From: Bacteroides sp.
Lineage (GTDB): Bacteria > Bacteroidota > Bacteroidia > Bacteroidales > Bacteroidaceae
Length of the DNA stretch: 10,645 bases
Assembly: GCA_019414665.1 (NCBI GenBank)
Contig: DXLO01000052.1
Coordinates: 1-10,645 of the forward strand
Direction of reading: 5' to 3'
In this document: piece after piece, positions 7,712-10,645 of the stretch
How the letters are laid out: the number at the start of each line of letters is the position of its first letter
Numbering within the stretch: position 1 is the stretch's first letter
Notes under the pieces: generated by a model
The model's database searches: none
What the model saw: the letters and a program-made list of their open reading frames with translations, nothing else
What the model was told of the DNA's origin: nothing
Position numbers and translations under genes: made by a program

Positions 7712-7950
7712 TGGCTAAATTTACACAATAATCTTATTCAAAAATTGTAGCTAGAAGCGTATTATCTTTCCAGCATTCATGTTAATTATTTTTCCTATTG
7801 TCTGACTTCAATCCGAGCTTAAACTACACAAATAGATAATAAACCTACTCTTAATCTTTGGATACTGAAAATATTCAGCATCTTTAATTAATCAATTAGT
7901 TCCTAATATTTGACTATAACAAGTCTTTAATGTAGTAAGTCGATTATTTT
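7712..7950. other. Intergenic region between the two large barrel genes
   Basis: This 239-bp AT-rich gap has no ORF of note on either strand. It holds an imperfect inverted repeat at 7861-7882 (GAT-CTGAA ... TTCAG-ATC with one internal mismatch), but no T tract follows it on the minus strand, so it is not a clear intrinsic terminator. No match to TAnnTTTG with a correctly spaced TTTG was found on the minus strand. The length leaves room for a promoter or leader control of the 5390-7711 gene, but none can be assigned. Confidence 0.5.
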
Positions 7951-10224
7951 TTAATGCCCGAACCGTGAAGTGTCTACTTCTTTTACCTCCTGTTTTTTAT
8001 ATCCTCCAAAACGGTATGTAAAGTTCAGAGATACTGTACGGGTGTAGAAAGAACTGTTCATATCCAAATACTGACCTTTGAAGCGAACCTTCATATCCGG
8101 CATGCTGGAATTAAAGATGTCACTGCAACGTGCCGTAAGTGTACATTTGTCTTTGGCAAAGTTCCACTTCATTCCGGCTGTAAGATTGAATGTGCTTGCA
8201 AGATCCAACGTTCCCTGAATGAAAGGTGTTTGTATGTTCCCTGTCAGCTCAAACGAAAGGTTCTTTCCAACCTTGAAGGTATTATCAAGTGTTCCGACAA
8301 ATATCCATTTCTTACGATCAAAAGGTATGTCAAAAAATTGGTCACATTTCTGTCGTGCCTGCATTCCTACAAGTGTAAGCCTTGCATCATACCAGTTCCC
8401 CATACTGAACGGTACAATGATATTGGCTCCTATCATACGCATATAGTTCCAGTTAGTGTTCTTGTATATCAATGCCAACCGGTCGGTTGCCTGATAGGGA
8501 GACTGGGCAAAGTAATCGGATGTATGTTTATAGAACAGGCCAACGATATACTTCTGTTTCAATATATAGTTTCCATTCAGATTATAGTTCGTCATAGGTC
8601 TTAAACCAGGCGTTCCCTGAATTTCAGAATATCCATTCAGATAGGTGACTGAAGACTGCATATCCCAGTAACCAGGATATGTCTTGTCTGTTGACAGGGA
8701 TAGCTGGAAAATATGTTGCGGACTTTTCAGATATGTCAACGAGGCTTGCGGATAGACCGCCCATTTGTGATAATTGCCAATAGTATAATATTCCCCAGTA
8801 GCCGAAACAGTGAACGAAGTCCCTGTTGCCCAATTCTTGCTCAGCGAGAAATAGAAATTAGTTGTCTGCTCTTCCAGCTTAGCATCAGTATTTTCAGGTT
8901 TTATATTACCTGTCACATTATTATAAGTCTGAAAATCGTAGTTTTTTGTATAGAGATAGGAAACACCGTAACCTATACCCCAATTATTGGGCAGACTATG
9001 TTTCTGGTCTGCATAAACAGAGTAACGGTCAATACGCTGGCCGCCGGTCAGGGTATATGCGTTTTCACTATTATCTGTAAGCTGTGTTAACATTGTCTGG
9101 TTATTATCAGAAGTGAATCGGGTATAATCACCGCCTAATTCGAGTCCGAAACCGGAACTGTATTGTACAGCTATGTTATGCATCTTATTTTCTGTAAATT
9201 TATCGAGAGTGGATTGCTGAAAACTTCCGTCTGCTATACTACGACCGTTTCTGTCGGGAGTAAAACTTCCGGTATAAGCAATATTCAGACGATTCTTTTC
9301 ATTGATATTGTATTCCAGAGCCGTTCTTACATTATGCATCCAGCTTTTGGTACTTAGTTTCTCATTTTGAGTTATTTCATAAACCTTATCGCCTAATGTA
9401 TGTCTGGAGAACAAGTCCGTATATTCCATTATTTTGGCATTGTCGGCCCCATACATTACATCCAGAGTTACTTTAGGCGTAGATAATCGGAAATTACCAT
9501 TCGCACCGCCACTACTGAAATATCTGTTCTGATAATATGTGCTCAACTCTCCCTGAAATGAACAGTCATTTGAGCGTTTCATCACCACATTGATGACAGC
9601 TCCACGCACATGGAGTTCAGGAGGGGCACTATATATGACTTCTGCTTTCTCTACACGATCTACCGGTGTATTGCGCAGCAATGTTTCTAGCTGATCTGCT
9701 GTCATAGTCGTAGGCTTGCCGTTCATCACAATTGTAAGAGAACTAGCTCCTGCAAGAGAAAGAGTTCCGTTACTCTCCTGCACTCCCGGTAGTTTGGATA
9801 TAGCCTCGTATGCATTGTTTACAGCCCGTTTCTCAGAAAGTACCGAAAGATCATATCCAAGCCGTCCGTCTTCTACTTTAACCAATGGTCTTTCTCCCTT
9901 AATTACTACTTCCTCCAGATTATAGTCTTTCGGCTCCAGTGTAATGATGCCGACATCATGAGCCCGACCTTTTATTTGTCTGGTCTGATAAAGTAAGTGC
10001 TGGACAATAAGCTGATAACTCTCCGGCTCCGGTTTAAGCATAAATGTACCGTCGGCCGCAGAGATGGTAGCCTCTAAATAAGTTGAATCCGGTAGTTGCA
10101 TGACAATGGTCGCACCTTCTACCGGTTGTTGATGGATGTCTACTATTGTTCCTTTTATCTGGCTAAAGGCCCAAACCGGCAATGCTGTATACAGCAATAG
10201 TCCTATCAATCGCTTTGATTTCAT
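7951..10224 (-). CDS. TonB-dependent-receptor-like outer membrane beta-barrel family protein (PF14905 type)
   Basis: Large outer-membrane protein of 757 residues. Signal peptide 1-21 (WAFS|Q); CarboxypepD_reg-like domain about 22-97 (IKGTIVDIHQQPVEGATI); linker YNLEEVVIKGERPLVKVEDG (101-120), typical of this family; plug about 121-217 with AYEAISKLPGVQES, LTIVMNGKP and a closing GAVINVVMKR strand; barrel from about 222, ending SLNFTYRFGGY. The terminal tail KKQEVKEVDTSRFGH is characteristic of Bacteroides members of the group. The domain order matches the 5390-7711 gene, but the two share little sequence, so they are old paralogues and not a recent duplication. There is no SusD-like gene beside it, so the ligand cannot be guessed. 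The ATG at 10224 is chosen because the signal peptide begins there; the ATG five bases upstream meets TAA at once. A candidate promoter and a palindrome lie within 135 bp upstream. Confidence 0.9.
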   Translation of the reverse strand: MKSKRLIGLLLYTALPVWAFSQIKGTIVDIHQQPVEGATIVMQLPDSTYLEATISAADGTFMLKPEPESYQLIVQHLLYQTRQIKGRAHDVGIITLEPKDYNLEEVVIKGERPLVKVEDGRLGYDLSVLSEKRAVNNAYEAISKLPGVQESNGTLSLAGASSLTIVMNGKPTTMTADQLETLLRNTPVDRVEKAEVIYSAPPELHVRGAVINVVMKRSNDCSFQGELSTYYQNRYFSSGGANGNFRLSTPKVTLDVMYGADNAKIMEYTDLFSRHTLGDKVYEITQNEKLSTKSWMHNVRTALEYNINEKNRLNIAYTGSFTPDRNGRSIADGSFQQSTLDKFTENKMHNIAVQYSSGFGLELGGDYTRFTSDNNQTMLTQLTDNSENAYTLTGGQRIDRYSVYADQKHSLPNNWGIGYGVSYLYTKNYDFQTYNNVTGNIKPENTDAKLEEQTTNFYFSLSKNWATGTSFTVSATGEYYTIGNYHKWAVYPQASLTYLKSPQHIFQLSLSTDKTYPGYWDMQSSVTYLNGYSEIQGTPGLRPMTNYNLNGNYILKQKYIVGLFYKHTSDYFAQSPYQATDRLALIYKNTNWNYMRMIGANIIVPFSMGNWYDARLTLVGMQARQKCDQFFDIPFDRKKWIFVGTLDNTFKVGKNLSFELTGNIQTPFIQGTLDLASTFNLTAGMKWNFAKDKCTLTARCSDIFNSSMPDMKVRFKGQYLDMNSSFYTRTVSLNFTYRFGGYKKQEVKEVDTSRFGH

Positions 10225-10302
10225 TACATTTATTTCTTACGATCGTTTTCTAAAAACTGCCTCTCTTCTTATGCAGTTTCCTGCTTTACCAGTTTTCTGC
10301 TA

Positions 10303-10310
10303 CAAATGTA
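10303..10310 (-). promoter_or_regulatory. Candidate Bacteroidota -7 promoter box (TACATTTG)
   Basis: The minus strand reads TACATTTG, an exact match to TAnnTTTG, about 78 bp upstream of the ATG at 10224. The expected TTTG at 19-21 bp further upstream is absent (the sequence there is a GGAAGC context), which may mean a weak or activator-dependent promoter. It would give a leader of about 70 nt. A good intrinsic terminator of the tRNA unit lies about 100 bp further upstream, so a promoter is needed somewhere in this gap, which strengthens the call. Confidence 0.4.
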
Positions 10311-10341
10311 TAAGATTATATCAGAAAAGCTTCCTCTTTTC

Positions 10342-10358
10342 CCTTCTTTAAAAGAAGG
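10342..10358. repeat. 17-bp perfect palindrome upstream of the large barrel gene
   Basis: CCTTCTTTAAAAGAAGG is a perfect inverted repeat with 8-bp arms around a single central base. It begins 32 bp upstream of the candidate -7 box (10303-10310), a position suited to an activator or repressor dimer. As RNA it could form a 6-bp stem with a 5-nt loop but has no T tract, so it does not look like a second terminator. No regulator gene is present in the window. Confidence 0.45.
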
Positions 10359-10410
10359 CATAATAAACTTTAACTGAAAAACGATAGTGTATCGGAATGA
10401 TAGGAATAAT

Positions 10411-10448
10411 AAAAAAAGTCCTGAAAACCGGTCAAGTTTTCAGGACTT
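10411..10448 (-). terminator. Intrinsic terminator of the tRNA-Lys unit
   Basis: Reading the minus strand, a perfect 12-bp stem (AAGTCCTGAAAA / TTTTCAGGACTT, arms 10437-10448 and 10416-10427) with a 9-nt loop is followed directly by a run of T (A run 10411-10417 on the plus strand). It lies 22 bp past the end of the nearer tRNA-Lys gene and is a textbook Rho-independent terminator. Confidence 0.9.
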
Positions 10449-10470
10449 CTCAATGTTTTGCCTCACGGCC

Positions 10471-10546
10471 TGGTACACCCTCAGGGATTCGAACCCTGGA
10501 CCCACTGATTAAGAGTCAGTTGCTCTACCAACTGAGCTAAGAGTGC
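10471..10546 (-). tRNA. tRNA-Lys (anticodon CTT)
   Basis: A complete cloverleaf can be drawn: acceptor GCACTCT/AGGGTGT, D stem GCTC/GAGC, anticodon stem ACTGA/TCAGT with loop CTCTTAA (anticodon CTT at 10511-10513, reading AAG), variable loop GGGTC, T stem CAGGG/CCCTG with loop TTCGAAT, discriminator A. CCA is encoded at 10471-10473. The acceptor stem has two G-U pairs, including the first pair G1-U72. It lies in tandem with a second tRNA-Lys 45 bp upstream and is followed by a strong terminator. Confidence 0.97.
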
Positions 10547-10591
10547 ATCCACTATAAATTGTCAAATTTCCCGTGCAACTTCATCTGAAAG

Positions 10592-10645
10592 TACACCCTC
10601 AGGGATTCGAACCCTGGACCCACTGATTAAGAGTCAGTTGCTCTA
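10592..10645 (-). tRNA. tRNA-Lys (anticodon CTT), second tandem copy, cut by the window edge
   Basis: The 54 bases present (T arm, variable loop, anticodon arm and part of the D arm) are identical to the neighbouring copy, including anticodon CTT. The 5' part lies beyond the window. After the discriminator A the minus strand reads CTT in place of CCA, so CCA is not encoded in this copy and must be added post-transcriptionally. The two genes are surely co-transcribed, being 45 bp apart in the same direction and sharing the terminator at 10411-10448. Confidence 0.93.

Noticed and set aside
7716..7744. Possible promoter TTTG ... TAAATTTA just before the 773-residue receptor gene
   Set aside because: The -7 match is imperfect, the spacer is only 15 bp, not about 19-21, and the start would fall on the ATG itself.
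7861..7882. Inverted repeat as a terminator after the 757-residue receptor gene
   Set aside because: The stem is short (5 bp plus 3 bp across a mismatch), lies about 70 bp past the stop and has no T tract on the minus strand.
5390..10224. Classical SusC/SusD polysaccharide utilisation locus
   Set aside because: The receptors are about 760 residues, there is no SusD-like lipoprotein (the 321-residue lipoprotein lacks TPR-type helices), and no glycoside hydrolase, lyase or PUL regulator is present.

Overview
The window comes from a gut-type Bacteroidota genome, most likely Bacteroides or a close relative such as Phocaeicola; the species cannot be told from the sequence. The reasons are the AT-rich intergenic DNA without purine-rich Shine-Dalgarno sites, TAnnTTTG-type promoter boxes, two outer-membrane barrel proteins with N-terminal carboxypeptidase-regulatory-like domains, and a Ser-type sulfatase. 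Every convincing gene lies on the minus strand, so the window reads from right to left.

Right edge (about 10411-10645): two tandem tRNA-Lys(CTT) genes, the upstream one cut by the window end, followed by a strong intrinsic terminator that isolates them from the protein genes.

Middle (7951-10224 and 5390-7711): two large, divergent members of the 'outer membrane beta-barrel family' (CarboxypepD_reg-like domain, TonB-type plug, about 22-strand barrel). Neither has a SusD-like partner. The first has its own upstream region with a candidate -7 box and a palindrome. The second is tightly coupled to a small secreted protein of unknown function (4852-5379).

Left (38-4705): after a 146-bp gap holding a good TAnnTTTG match comes a compact set of four exported proteins. 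They are a small predicted outer-membrane barrel (3878-4705), a lipoprotein (2864-3829), a PagL/acyloxyacyl-hydrolase-like barrel enzyme one base downstream of it (1639-2862), and a Ser-type arylsulfatase (38-1594).

All seven protein genes carry export signals, and none is cytoplasmic or an obvious regulator. The cluster is therefore dedicated to the envelope or cell surface: two active-transport-type barrels, a lipid A deacylase-like enzyme, a sulfatase, a lipoprotein whose C-terminal half faintly resembles aerolysin/ETX-MTX2 proteins, and two unrecognised secreted proteins. It does not look like a standard Sus-type polysaccharide utilisation locus, because there is no SusD, no glycoside hydrolase or lyase, and no hybrid two-component or ECF/anti-sigma gene. 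What the genes do together is unknown. Remodelling or sensing of a sulfated glycan or lipid at the outer membrane is the most economical guess, and it is inference only. No insertion sequence, CRISPR array or integrase was seen.
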